Assembly: GCA_035296325.1 (NCBI GenBank)
Contig: DATHBD010000081.1
Coordinates: 124,001 to 188,000, forward strand
Length of the DNA stretch: 64,000 nucleotides
Source of the DNA: DATHBD01 sp035296325
GTDB taxonomy: Bacteria > Actinomycetota > Actinomycetes > Mycobacteriales > Micromonosporaceae
Reading direction: 5' to 3'
The notes below the pieces were generated by a model. The model was not told where the DNA came from. It saw only the letters and a list, made by a program, of their open reading frames with translations, and ran no database searches. This document shows, piece by piece, positions 8,289-17,252 of this stretch; position 1 is the stretch's first letter; the number at the start of each line of letters is the position of its first letter. The position numbers and the translations under genes were made by a program.

Positions 8289-9713
8289 CTACGGCTGGAC
8301 GCGCGCGACCCTTCGACCGACCTTCAGGTAGAGCCGACAATCCTCGGCCTTGATACCGGCTTCATCGACGCCCGCCTGCTGCAGCACCTCGGCAGCCAGC
8401 TCACCGAGCGGCCGCAGCACGCCGCCCTCGTCGATGACCGTGCTGCGCTGCCCACGGTCGTCCTCCACCACGAACCGCAGGCCGTTCTGTTTGGCGAGGC
8501 GGCGCACCGCCGAAACGCTCGGAGCGAAGCCGAGCGTCTGCGACAGCACCGCGCCGATCACCGCGGTGCCGTGCTCGGCCAGCAGCACGAACGGCATGGA
8601 TTCCACGTCCCCGAAGGTCCGCGCAGAGAACTGCGCGGTGAAGGCCCGGCGCGCCGCCATCGCTGCGTCCACGCCGTGCAACGCCGTCGCGGCCTCACCG
8701 GCGAGGATCCGCTTGGCGTCCATCGGATGCAGCGTCCCGGCCGCCATCCGGGCGGTCACCACATCGATCTCCGGGTCGGTCCACTCACTCCACGCTTTGA
8801 GGTACGGCACGATGAGCCGGTCCGGAATGGACATCACCTTGCCGAAGATCTCGGTGGCCGGCGCCGTCAACGGAATGTGGTTGCCGCGGCTCTTGCTCAT
8901 CTTCGCGCCGGTGCCGTCGGTACCCTCGATCAGCGGGTTCGCCACCACGAGCTGCGGCCGCTGGCCCACGATCTCCATCACCTTGCGACCCATCTGCATG
9001 TTGAGCAGCTGGTCCAGGCCACCGATCTCGACGTCTGCGGAGATCTTGGCCGAGTCGATCGCCATGACCACCGAGTACAGGAACTCCGACATCGCCAGGC
9101 CCTGACCCTCGGCGAGCCGGGACCGGAAGTCCTCCCGCTGCAGTGAGCTGGACACCGGGATCCGGGACAGGATCTCCAGCAGCTCCGGCAACTTGATCTC
9201 GGCGAGCCACTCGCTGTTGTGCCGGTACTCCGCACGGCTGAAATCGAAGAACGGGGCGATCTGATTCTGGTACGTGCTCAGGTGCTCGGCGATGTCGGCG
9301 TCGGTGAGCGGCGGGCGCTCCGTCGACCGGCCGGACGGGTCACCGATCTTCGCGGTGATATCGCCGATGATCAGCACGATCTGGTGACCCATCCGCTGGA
9401 AGCGGCTGAGCAGGATCATCGGCACGGCATGCCCGAGGTGCACCTCGGCTCCGGTCGGATCGATGCCGAATTTGATCCGCAGTGGACGACCGGCGGCGGC
9501 GATCGCCTCACCGAGCACGTCGGCCGATGGCAGCACCTCGACCGTCCGGCCGGCAATCAGCTGAGCCTGCTGCCTGGCATCGAGATCGGAGAGGTCCAAC
9601 ACGCGGCGGGCACCGGTCACGGAGAGGAGTTCCGCCACGGTCGCGTCCGAGGAGAGATCGCCCTCGGAGAGCAGCGCGGTGGCGCGCGCGACGGAGTCGC
9701 TCAGGCGTGTCAT
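8289..9713 (-). CDS. tyrS: Tyrosyl-tRNA synthetase, type-2-like
   Basis: Charges tRNA-Tyr; class I synthetase of 474 residues. The N-terminal extension (about 70 residues) precedes the Rossmann domain opening KFGIDPTGAEVHLGH, where HLGH replaces HIGH; the second ATP site is GAKMSKSRG. A C-terminal S4-like RNA-binding region begins near residue 400. KFG-DPT-x-x-x-HLGH is the pattern of the TyrRS-2 (TyrZ-like) group rather than the YCGFDPT-HIGH pattern of the common housekeeping enzyme, so this may be a second copy; only the rest of the genome can tell. ATG at 9713. Confidence 0.88.
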   Translation of the reverse strand: MTRLSDSVARATALLSEGDLSSDATVAELLSVTGARRVLDLSDLDARQQAQLIAGRTVEVLPSADVLGEAIAAAGRPLRIKFGIDPTGAEVHLGHAVPMILLSRFQRMGHQIVLIIGDITAKIGDPSGRSTERPPLTDADIAEHLSTYQNQIAPFFDFSRAEYRHNSEWLAEIKLPELLEILSRIPVSSSLQREDFRSRLAEGQGLAMSEFLYSVVMAIDSAKISADVEIGGLDQLLNMQMGRKVMEIVGQRPQLVVANPLIEGTDGTGAKMSKSRGNHIPLTAPATEIFGKVMSIPDRLIVPYLKAWSEWTDPEIDVVTARMAAGTLHPMDAKRILAGEAATALHGVDAAMAARRAFTAQFSARTFGDVESMPFVLLAEHGTAVIGAVLSQTLGFAPSVSAVRRLAKQNGLRFVVEDDRGQRSTVIDEGGVLRPLGELAAEVLQQAGVDEAGIKAEDCRLYLKVGRRVARVQP

Positions 9714-9822
9714 GCGGACGTTCCTCTGCCGGCTCGACGGGCGGCGCCCGGACTTCAGCGCCGGTGGAGTTTAACCCACCCGCCCGGGGCCATCCGCCGT
9801 CGCGCGCCGTGCTTGGGGAAGG

Positions 9823-10605
9823 TCAGAGCGACCTGATGTGGAAGCCGCCGTCCACGTCGATGACCTGGCCGGTGCTGAATGGCAGCAGGTCCGTGGCCAC
9901 GGCGACCACGGCCCGGCCCACGTCGTCCGGCTGGCCCCAGCGGCGGATCGGGGTCAGGCCGTCCTCGAAGATCAGCTTGTCGTACTTGGCCTTCACCGGG
10001 CCGGTCATGTCGGTTTCGATGATGCCGGGCCGGATCTCGTACACGTTGATGCCGTGCTCGGCCAGGCGCGCCGCGTACAGCTGGGTCATCATCGCCAGTC
10101 CCGCCTTGGCCAGGCAGTAGTCGCCGCGGTTGATGCTGGCGGTGTAGGCACTGATCGAGGTGATGGTGACGATCTTCGGGTTGCTCACCACGCCGGCGTC
10201 GACCTGCTCGATCATGCGACGGGCGGCGAGCTGGGTGAGGAAGTACGGGCCCTTCAGGTTGATCTGGATCATCCGGTCGAACGACGGCTCCTCGGCGTCG
10301 AGGATGTCGGCCCGGACATCCGGCGCCACGCCCGCGTTGTTGACCAGCAGGTCGAGCCGGCCGAAGGTGGCGTACGCCGCGTCGACCAACGCCTCCCGGT
10401 CGGCCGGGACCGCGATGTCGCCGCGCACCGGGTGGGCCCGCTGGCCGGCCCCTTCGATGTGCTTGCCCACCTCGTCGGCTGCCGCGGCGTTGCGCGCGTA
10501 GTTGACGACGACGTCGTACCCGGCACCCGCCAGCGCGATCGCGATGCCGCGCCCGATCCCCCGCGACGCTCCGGTGACCAGCGCCACCCGGCTCTGCGTG
10601 CTCAC
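9823..10605 (-). CDS. SDR oxidoreductase (3-ketoacyl-ACP reductase-like) in GH88 operon
   Basis: NAD(P)-dependent short-chain dehydrogenase, 260 residues. It shows the nucleotide loop TGASRGIGRG (residues 11-20), NNAG, the catalytic Ser in TSISAY and YCLAK (Tyr-x-x-x-Lys). FabG-like by sequence, but it starts 25 bp after a GH88-like hydrolase on the same strand, so a role like KduD (reducing a keto-deoxyuronate) or another sugar-oxidation step fits better than fatty-acid synthesis; that is inference. GTG start behind GGAAGGGTGGGG. Confidence 0.88.
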   Translation of the reverse strand: MSTQSRVALVTGASRGIGRGIAIALAGAGYDVVVNYARNAAAADEVGKHIEGAGQRAHPVRGDIAVPADREALVDAAYATFGRLDLLVNNAGVAPDVRADILDAEEPSFDRMIQINLKGPYFLTQLAARRMIEQVDAGVVSNPKIVTITSISAYTASINRGDYCLAKAGLAMMTQLYAARLAEHGINVYEIRPGIIETDMTGPVKAKYDKLIFEDGLTPIRRWGQPDDVGRAVVAVATDLLPFSTGQVIDVDGGFHIRSL

Positions 10606-10630
10606 AGCCCCACCCTTCCGGTCAAGACGA

Positions 10631-12007
10631 TCATGCTGGGCCGAAGAACGTGTAGTACGGCTCGTCGCGGGCCACCCGGCCGAGGTAGAGCGCGAGTTCC
10701 CGGGCGTGGTAGTCGCCCCACATGCTGGACTCCCCGTTGGGCACCTGCTGACCGGCGTGCACCTGGTCCCACCCGTTCGGCCGGTGGTACACCGAGTGCA
10801 GGATCAGCCCCTGGTGGGCCGGGTCGGTGCTGAGGTACGGCTCGCCGAAAAGCGTGTCGGCGACGGTGAGGCCGGCCTGCCAGTACCGCCGGCCGTCCGC
10901 GGTGTCGGTGCCGAGCCGGCGGCCGAGGCGGAGCAGACCCTGCGCGCCGATCGCGGCGGCCGACGAGTCCACCGGCTCGGCGCTGTTGTACGGGTCGGCG
11001 GGGCGGGCCAGGTAGTCGCCGAGGGTGGCCAGCCCGGGTGCGCCGGTGTCCCAGTACGGGATGCCGTCGACGGGCGTGTGCTCGAGGTAGAAGTCGCAGG
11101 TGGCCCGCGCGGCCGCCAGCAGGGTGCCGGTGACCGCGGCGCGGCCGCCGAAGCTCTCCAGGTCGGCGTCGGGCAACGTGTCCAGGAACTCGAGCTGCTC
11201 CGGGAAGCCCAACATGGCCCAGGCCAGACCACGGGTCCAGGTGGAGAACGGCGAGTAGCCCTGCTGGCTGCTGGGGCAGCGGTACTGGCCGTCGTTGACG
11301 TTGAAGATTGACTCGTGGGCGGTCCGTCCCCGGATGTCGTAACTGTCCCGGCCCTCGCCGTAGTACACGTTCCACCGGGCGGTGTTGGTGGCGTGCTCGA
11401 TGGTGCGGCGGAGCAGCGAGATGCGTTCGTCGTGCTCGCCCATCAGCACGTGCCCGAGGCGGTGCGCGAGGGCGAGCGCCCGGCAGGACCGGATCGTGTC
11501 CACGAAGAGCGACTGCGGGCCGTTGAAGGAGTAGATGTACCCGGTGCCGTCGGCGGTGACCCGCCAGCGGGCAGCCTGCACCGCACCGGTCAGCTTGAGC
11601 GCCAGCTCGTAGAAGTCGCGCTCCCGGGCGTCCGCCGGGATGCGGCCCTCGTTCATCAGCCGCCACAGGTTGCCGTACGTGCTGACGTTGTTGAAGCCGT
11701 GGTCGTGCACCCCGATGTGGCTGACGTGGCCGGCCATCAGCGCGACGGTGGCATCCCGACCGGTCTGCAGGTAGCCGGGCTCGCCGGTGGCGTCGTACTG
11801 CAGCACCGCCGAGCCGTACTGGAAGCCCTGGGTCCACTCGGTCCAGCCGCGCGCCGTGTACCGCCCGTCGACGGTGAAGACCGGAGACGGGGAGCCCGGC
11901 GGGCAGGTGTGCTCGATGGAGTCGATCTTCTTCGCCGACGCCTCCCAGAGCCGGTCGATCTTCGGCAGGAGATCCGCCGCGGTCAGACCCTCGGAAATCC
12001 GGACCAT
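10631..12007 (-). CDS. GH88-like glycosyl hydrolase (unsaturated uronyl hydrolase family)
   Basis: 458 residues forming an (alpha/alpha)6-barrel-type hydrolase of the GH88/GH105 class, which releases unsaturated uronic acids left by polysaccharide lyases. Recognisable blocks include HDHGFNN (about residue 103), NDGQYRCPSSQQGYS, TWTRGLAWAMLGF and the closing ESSMWGDYHA. No signal peptide is visible, so it acts on imported oligosaccharides in the cytoplasm. The frame extends to 12088, but ATG 12007 has AGGAG upstream and begins at the family start. A LacI-type operator lies 88 bp upstream, and an SDR follows in the operon. Confidence 0.82.
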   Translation of the reverse strand: MVRISEGLTAADLLPKIDRLWEASAKKIDSIEHTCPPGSPSPVFTVDGRYTARGWTEWTQGFQYGSAVLQYDATGEPGYLQTGRDATVALMAGHVSHIGVHDHGFNNVSTYGNLWRLMNEGRIPADARERDFYELALKLTGAVQAARWRVTADGTGYIYSFNGPQSLFVDTIRSCRALALAHRLGHVLMGEHDERISLLRRTIEHATNTARWNVYYGEGRDSYDIRGRTAHESIFNVNDGQYRCPSSQQGYSPFSTWTRGLAWAMLGFPEQLEFLDTLPDADLESFGGRAAVTGTLLAAARATCDFYLEHTPVDGIPYWDTGAPGLATLGDYLARPADPYNSAEPVDSSAAAIGAQGLLRLGRRLGTDTADGRRYWQAGLTVADTLFGEPYLSTDPAHQGLILHSVYHRPNGWDQVHAGQQVPNGESSMWGDYHARELALYLGRVARDEPYYTFFGPA

Positions 12008-12451
12008 CAGGCCACTCCTGTCACGGCTGTCACTCCCACCTGTGGGCACGTCGCGAGCCATCTTCATCGAGTACGCCCGCAATCGCAAGCCTCCGGAATG
12101 CGCTTTCCTGCCGTAAGGTGATGTCTACTGTGGACACGGAGACAGGTCCCGGAACGGCGATTCCCTCAGTTTCGGCTCGCGCGGTTCGATGAGGACACGT
12201 AGACCCGGGACGCTGTGGGCTCCGCCACGGCGGAGCGACGGCAGGCGGCCCGGAGTACCAGCGGCACTGAATCGCTCACGCTCAGTGCCGCACCGGGTGA
12301 ACGAAGGGCTTGCGATGGGACGGTGGTCAGGAGCGGTTCGGCCGGGGACCGCTGTCCCGGTATCCGCCCCACCTGCCCCGGACACATCAATCGGCGCAGC
12401 ACCCACAGCACCGCGCCGGGTGACCCTGACCACGTCGGCCGGTACGACCGG
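12008..12451. other. Divergent intergenic region (GH88 operon / GGDEF-EAL)
   Basis: About 440 bp between divergent genes. It holds the LacI-type operator at 12095 and a perfect 10-bp inverted repeat (GCGGCACTGA at 12261-12270, its complement at 12282-12291, 11-nt loop). The hairpin lies in the probable leader of the GGDEF-EAL gene. No convincing gene was seen; the long open frames here are continuations of high-GC shadow frames. Confidence 0.5.
12095..12108. promoter_or_regulatory. LacI-type operator upstream of the GH88-SDR operon
   Basis: GGAATGCGCTTTCC, one base from the perfect palindrome GGAAAGCGCTTTCC found at 18688. The GCGC centre with GGAA/TTCC arms is the usual form of LacI-family operators in actinobacterial sugar regulons. 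It lies 88 bp before the GH88-like start codon. No LacI-family gene is in the window, so the regulator is unknown. Confidence 0.6.
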
Positions 12452-15091
12452 ATGCCACTGGTGAGCGCACCCGAGCCGCGGAACCGTCGCCGTTCCTGGT
12501 GGATCCGGCCGAACGGACGCGTCAGCGCGCTCAGCATCGCGCTCGGCCTGGCCACGGTAGGCGCCCAGTTCGCCATCGCCTTGATGCACGAACCCGCGGT
12601 CCCCCGGGTCACCCTGCTCCCGATGGTGGCGGTCGCCATCGCCCTCGGCATCGCGTTCACCGCGACCGAGGGCTTCGTGATCTACGTTCGGGTCCGGCGC
12701 GGCGGACACGCCATCGGACTGAGCGAGATCCCGATGGTGCTCGGGCTGCTTCTGCTTGATCCGAGCGCCCTGTTCATCTGCCGGATGGTCGGCGCCGTGG
12801 TCGGGCTGATCGTGGTTCGTCGCCAACGGGGCACCAAGCTGGCGTTCAACCTGGCGCTGACCGGAGCCCAGGCCACCACCGCCGCGGCGATCTTCTTTAT
12901 GATCGGCGGCGCACCGGGCGGCCACTTCGGCCCGCGCCAGTGGATCGCCGCGTACATCGCCATGATGGCCACCGACGCACTCGCCGCCATCCTGGTCACC
13001 GCTGTGATCTGCCTGCACGACGACCCCGGCGAGTGGCGCCGGCTGCCGGCCGCGCTCCGGGGGGTGCACCTGGTGGTGATCACGACCAGCGTGGCGCTCG
13101 TGGGTGGCCTCGCCCTGGAGAGCGACTACCGCGCCGTCGTGCTCATCGCGGTGGTGACCGGCGTGACCTTCATTGCCTACCGGGCGTACCTGCGGCAGAC
13201 GCAGGGGCATGATCAGGTCGAGCAGCTGTATGAGTTCACCAGGACCCTGGACGGCTCGCGCGACAGCGACGAGGTGGCCCGGACCGTGCTCGCCGAGGCG
13301 CGGGACCAGATGCGCGCCGAGGTGGCCGAGCTGGTCATCCCGAGCTTCGACGGCACCGGCCACACCCACCTGCGGCTGCACGGCCAGGGCAAGCTCGAGA
13401 TGGCGGACCTGGTCGGGGTGCCCACCCATGCCTGGTGGGCGGACGCGGCGCACGGGCAACCCGTACTGGTGCAGGCGAGCGCCCACGGACGGACCGCCGA
13501 GATCGACGGTCGCCCGGTCGACGGCATCGCGGTGCCGGTCCCGATGGGCGGGTCGACCACCGGGGTGCTCCTGGTCACCGGCAGCCTGCCGGACATCAAG
13601 ACCTTCGACAACCACCACGTCCGGCTCTTCCATGCCCTCGCCAACCATGCCAGCGTCTCGCTGGCCAAGGCGCATCTCGTCGACGAGCTGCGCCAGGAGG
13701 TCGCCGACAAGGAGCACCAGGCGCTGCACGACACGCTGACCGGGCTGCCCAACCGGCGCCGGTTCAACCAGCTCCTCGACGTCGAGCTCGCCGCCAGGCC
13801 GGCGCACTCCGGCCGCGGCGGCACGGTCGCGGTGCTGCTGATGGACCTCGACCGGTTCAAGGAGGTCAACGACGCGCTGGGCCACGACGTCGGGGACGGG
13901 CTGCTCCGCGAGGTCGCCGACCGGCTGCGACGACGCATCGGCGAGCGCGGGGTGGTGGCGCGCCTGGGCGGTGACGAGTTCGCTGTCCTCTTCCCCGGGC
14001 TGGACTCCGCCGAGGCGGCGGTCGAGTTGGGGAACGAGCTCGCGGAGGCGATGGAGCAGGCGGTCCCGGTCGGCCACCTGAGTCTGGACGCCCGGGCCAG
14101 CATCGGCATCGCGCTCGCCCCACAGCACGGCAACGACGCCACCACGCTGGTCCAGCGCGCAGACGTGGCGATGTACGCCGCCAAGAGCGCCCGGTCGGGT
14201 CTGCGCCTTTACCAGGCCGACGACGACAACAACAGCCCGCGGCGGCTGGCCCTCATCGCGGACCTCCGCGCCGCCATCGACCGTCGCGAGATCATGGTGT
14301 CCTTCCAACCGAAGATGGACCCCCGCTCCGGGGTGGTCACCGGCGCCGAGGCGCTCGCCCGCTGGCACCACCCGGTACGGGGATTCGTCCCGCCCGACGA
14401 GTTCATCCCGCTCGCCGAGCACTCCGGCCTGATCCGGCCGCTCACGCTGCACGTGCTGGAGACGTCGCTGCGCCGCTGCGCGGCCTGGCGGCGGGCCGGT
14501 CACGACTTGAGCGTGGCGGTAAACCTCTCGCCGAACAGCCTGCTCGACAGCGGGCTGCCCGATGTGGTGGCACGCCTGCTCGGCCAGGCCGGGGTGCCCG
14601 CACCGGCGCTCACCCTGGAGATCACCGAGAGCGCCGTCATGTCCGACCCCACGGGCTCCGTGATGACGCTGGACCGGCTGCACGCCCTCGGCGTGAAGCT
14701 GTCGATCGACGACTTCGGCACCGGGTACTCCTCACTCGGCCGGCTCCGCCAGCTCCCAATCCACGAAGTGAAGATCGACAAGTCGTTCGTGCAACGGGTC
14801 ACCATCGATCACCGGGACCGGGCGGTGGTGCGCTCGGCGATACAACTGGGTCATGCGCTTGATCTTGACGTGGTCGCCGAGGGCGTGGAGGACGACGCCA
14901 CGCTGGCCCATCTGGCCCAGGAGGGCTGCAACCTGGTCCAGGGCTACTTCATCTCTCGGCCGCTTCCGGCCGAGGAGTTCGCCGGTTGGCTCAGCGCGCG
15001 CACGCCGACCGGGTGGCAGGACCCCTTCGAGCGCGCCGTTGCCGAACTCGCCGTCCTCCCCCGCCCGGACCTGCCGCCGCGACAGATCTGA
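12452..15091 (+). CDS. Membrane GAF-GGDEF-EAL protein
   Basis: 879 residues from ATG 12452; GTG 12461 is an equally possible start because no clear ribosome site separates them. Six or so hydrophobic helices fill residues ~25-250, then a GAF-like region (about 270-420). Next comes GGDEF (about 430-590) with RLGGDEFAV, then EAL (about 610-860) with GAEALARWHHP, SIDDFGTGYSS, KIDKSF and AEGVED. Unlike the GGDEF-EAL protein at 5707, the position of the inhibitory RxxD is GERG, so product inhibition of the cyclase is probably absent. Both active sites look intact. The GGDEF-EAL architecture is common in actinomycetes. Confidence 0.9.
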   Translation: MPLVSAPEPRNRRRSWWIRPNGRVSALSIALGLATVGAQFAIALMHEPAVPRVTLLPMVAVAIALGIAFTATEGFVIYVRVRRGGHAIGLSEIPMVLGLLLLDPSALFICRMVGAVVGLIVVRRQRGTKLAFNLALTGAQATTAAAIFFMIGGAPGGHFGPRQWIAAYIAMMATDALAAILVTAVICLHDDPGEWRRLPAALRGVHLVVITTSVALVGGLALESDYRAVVLIAVVTGVTFIAYRAYLRQTQGHDQVEQLYEFTRTLDGSRDSDEVARTVLAEARDQMRAEVAELVIPSFDGTGHTHLRLHGQGKLEMADLVGVPTHAWWADAAHGQPVLVQASAHGRTAEIDGRPVDGIAVPVPMGGSTTGVLLVTGSLPDIKTFDNHHVRLFHALANHASVSLAKAHLVDELRQEVADKEHQALHDTLTGLPNRRRFNQLLDVELAARPAHSGRGGTVAVLLMDLDRFKEVNDALGHDVGDGLLREVADRLRRRIGERGVVARLGGDEFAVLFPGLDSAEAAVELGNELAEAMEQAVPVGHLSLDARASIGIALAPQHGNDATTLVQRADVAMYAAKSARSGLRLYQADDDNNSPRRLALIADLRAAIDRREIMVSFQPKMDPRSGVVTGAEALARWHHPVRGFVPPDEFIPLAEHSGLIRPLTLHVLETSLRRCAAWRRAGHDLSVAVNLSPNSLLDSGLPDVVARLLGQAGVPAPALTLEITESAVMSDPTGSVMTLDRLHALGVKLSIDDFGTGYSSLGRLRQLPIHEVKIDKSFVQRVTIDHRDRAVVRSAIQLGHALDLDVVAEGVEDDATLAHLAQEGCNLVQGYFISRPLPAEEFAGWLSARTPTGWQDPFERAVAELAVLPRPDLPPRQI

Positions 15092-15342
15092 ATCGCGGTC
15101 GTCCCGGCATCCGACGCCGTACCCGCGGGGGCGGACCGGCAATGCAGCGCCATTCCTACCGCATTTTGATGGCATTCCATTCGCCCGGGTAATCGCCCGG
15201 CTGCCCATTACATGTGCGTCCCGCCGATTTCTCCGATACTCGCCTGCTGACCAGGTACTGCCTGCTCACGGCTTTTTTTGTCGGCCCGAAAGGCCAATTT
15301 TGCCGGCTCGGCCCTTTCGCCTGAACCTTTCAGGAGCAAGAC

Positions 15343-17232
15343 TTGGCGAGCGGTCGCCCGAGGCTGAATACGCCGGGCCAGTTGTGCAGAGAAAGGGCAG
15401 CGTTGACTCAGCATGAAGACAGCCCCGACGCATTGTGCGGCCCGGCGGGCGGAAACCGGCCACCGGTGACCCCGGACGCCGACGCACCCACTCAGGAACA
15501 CCCCGTCGTGCCGGCCCCGGCCCTTCGGCCGGTCCCGGCCGCCCAGCCGGTCCCGACCGCCCAGCGGGACGAGCCGGGTGCCTCCACCGAACGCAGCCAA
15601 CGAGGGCGCGTTTACGGGCCGCCCGTCGAGACGTCGCCGTCGGGCGGACAGCCGCTCGCCCCGGGCGACCCGGACCGGCTGGGGCGGTACGTCCTGCTCC
15701 GCAGGCTCGGGGTCGGGCCGGACAGCGTGGTGTACGCCGCCAAGGCGCCCACGGGCGAACGAGTCGCCATCCGGCTCGGCGCCCGCGCGGAAAGCGCAGC
15801 GCGGCGACTCTTCGCGAGCGTGGCGTCGCGACCTATCCCTCCCTTCTCGTCGGCGCGCGTGCTGGAGTACGGCGTTCACGAGGGCCGGCCGTACCTGGTC
15901 AACGAGCACGTCGACGGGGTTTCCGTCGCGCAACTCCTGGCCGAAGAGGGGCTGCTCGACGCGGCGACCGTGCACGGGGTCGCGATCGGGTCGATGGCGG
16001 CGCTCGTCGGACTGCACGACTGCGGGCAGGCGCACGGTGGCCTGGATCCGACAAACGTCATGGTGACCCTGGGTGGCGTCCGCCTCGTCGACCAGGGTCT
16101 TGCCCAGCCGGCGAAGGGTAACCAGGGCCGCGCCGAGGATCTGCACGGATGGGCCAGGCTGGTTCAGTACGTGGCGGCGGGCGCCACCGGCACAGCGGCC
16201 CCGGGTACCGCAGTTCCGCCAGCCCTCCGCGGCGTCGTCGCCGCGGCGGCCGCGGCAGACGCGGAACGCGGACCCACCTCGCGGGAGCTGCTGCTCATGC
16301 TCAGCACCATCGCACCGACGGCCCGACGTGCGGGGCCGAGCCCGGTCCGGCAGCGGATCGGGTACGCGGCCGCATTCGCGGCGGCCGCCGCGATCGTGGT
16401 GCTGTCCTTCGTGTCGTCGTCCCGGCCGGACAGCGGCGCCGCTCAGGCCGCCATACCGCCGGTCGTCCAGATGCCGGCCCCGGCCCCGGCGACCGGCCAA
16501 CCCGGTGCGGACGAGCCGGTCTCCCTCCCGGCTCCATCGCCGGAGCCCACGTCGGGGCTCACCCCGACGGCCGTCAATGAGCCTGCGGCCCGATCCCCAA
16601 GGCTCGGTGAGCCCCGGACCGGACCGGGCGGTGCGGTGGTCACCACTGTTCCGCCGGGGATCCCCGGCGCAGTCGGCGCAACCACCGCCCCGGGCAGTCC
16701 CGCGGGTGGCGCCACCCTCACCCCCGGCGTGCCGCTCGTCGTGGGCGTACCGCTGAGCACGACGCTGCCCGGCACACCACTCTCCACCGCGGCGCCGACA
16801 ACCACTGTGCCGGCGCCTGCGGAGCCCACGCCCACCGTGCCGCCAACGGCCGTGCCGCCCACGGTCGGACCGACCACCGCCGTACCGAGCCCTGCGGCGC
16901 CGGCACCGGATCTTCCGGTGTCGGCGCCGGCCACGCTGTCGGCGCCGGTCATGGTGCCGGTGACGGCGCCAAGCTCAACCACGGCCCCGGCGCCAACGGT
17001 GACCACGCCGGCCGCCCCCAGCCCCGCTGCCCCGGCCCCGAGGACCCCGACCGCGCCCGCGGTGACCACCCCGGCGGCCCCCGTCCCGACACCGGCGGCC
17101 CCGGTGGTGACCACCGCAGCGCCCCCGTCGACGCCGAACGTGCCAGCCTCCACCCTGCCCGTCCCGGTGCCGACAGTCGCCGCGACCGTCAGCGAGCTGA
17201 TCAGCACGGCGCTCGGAGCCCGGCTCAGCTGA
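15343..17232 (+). CDS. Membrane Ser/Thr pseudokinase with Pro/Thr-rich extracellular tail
   Basis: 629 residues. A disordered N-terminus (1-110) precedes a PknB-like fold (about 116-325), one membrane helix (341-357) and a ~270-residue Pro/Thr/Ala-rich outer tail. Catalytic residues are lost: the VAIK lysine is Arg144 (VAIRLG), the HRD triad reads HGG (231-233, in HGGLDPTNV), DFG is DQG (250-252) and the glycine loop is GVGPDSVVY. It can hardly phosphorylate and probably acts as a binding or scaffold pseudokinase. Start chosen at TTG 15343, which has AGGAG seven bases upstream; TTG 15403 behind AAAGGG is the alternative. It lies 250 bp after the GGDEF-EAL gene in an unusually AT-rich gap with a 7-T run at 15273. 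Confidence 0.8.
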   Translation: MASGRPRLNTPGQLCRERAALTQHEDSPDALCGPAGGNRPPVTPDADAPTQEHPVVPAPALRPVPAAQPVPTAQRDEPGASTERSQRGRVYGPPVETSPSGGQPLAPGDPDRLGRYVLLRRLGVGPDSVVYAAKAPTGERVAIRLGARAESAARRLFASVASRPIPPFSSARVLEYGVHEGRPYLVNEHVDGVSVAQLLAEEGLLDAATVHGVAIGSMAALVGLHDCGQAHGGLDPTNVMVTLGGVRLVDQGLAQPAKGNQGRAEDLHGWARLVQYVAAGATGTAAPGTAVPPALRGVVAAAAAADAERGPTSRELLLMLSTIAPTARRAGPSPVRQRIGYAAAFAAAAAIVVLSFVSSSRPDSGAAQAAIPPVVQMPAPAPATGQPGADEPVSLPAPSPEPTSGLTPTAVNEPAARSPRLGEPRTGPGGAVVTTVPPGIPGAVGATTAPGSPAGGATLTPGVPLVVGVPLSTTLPGTPLSTAAPTTTVPAPAEPTPTVPPTAVPPTVGPTTAVPSPAAPAPDLPVSAPATLSAPVMVPVTAPSSTTAPAPTVTTPAAPSPAAPAPRTPTAPAVTTPAAPVPTPAAPVVTTAAPPSTPNVPASTLPVPVPTVAATVSELISTALGARLS

Positions 17233-17252
17233 GTGCCCCGGTCACCCGGTCG

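Noticed and set aside
12125..14683. Long minus-strand open frame (852 codons) opposite the GGDEF-EAL gene
   Set aside because: A shadow of the plus-strand gene: His/Arg/Val-rich composition, no ribosome site, no family pattern, while the plus strand shows complete GGDEF and EAL motifs.
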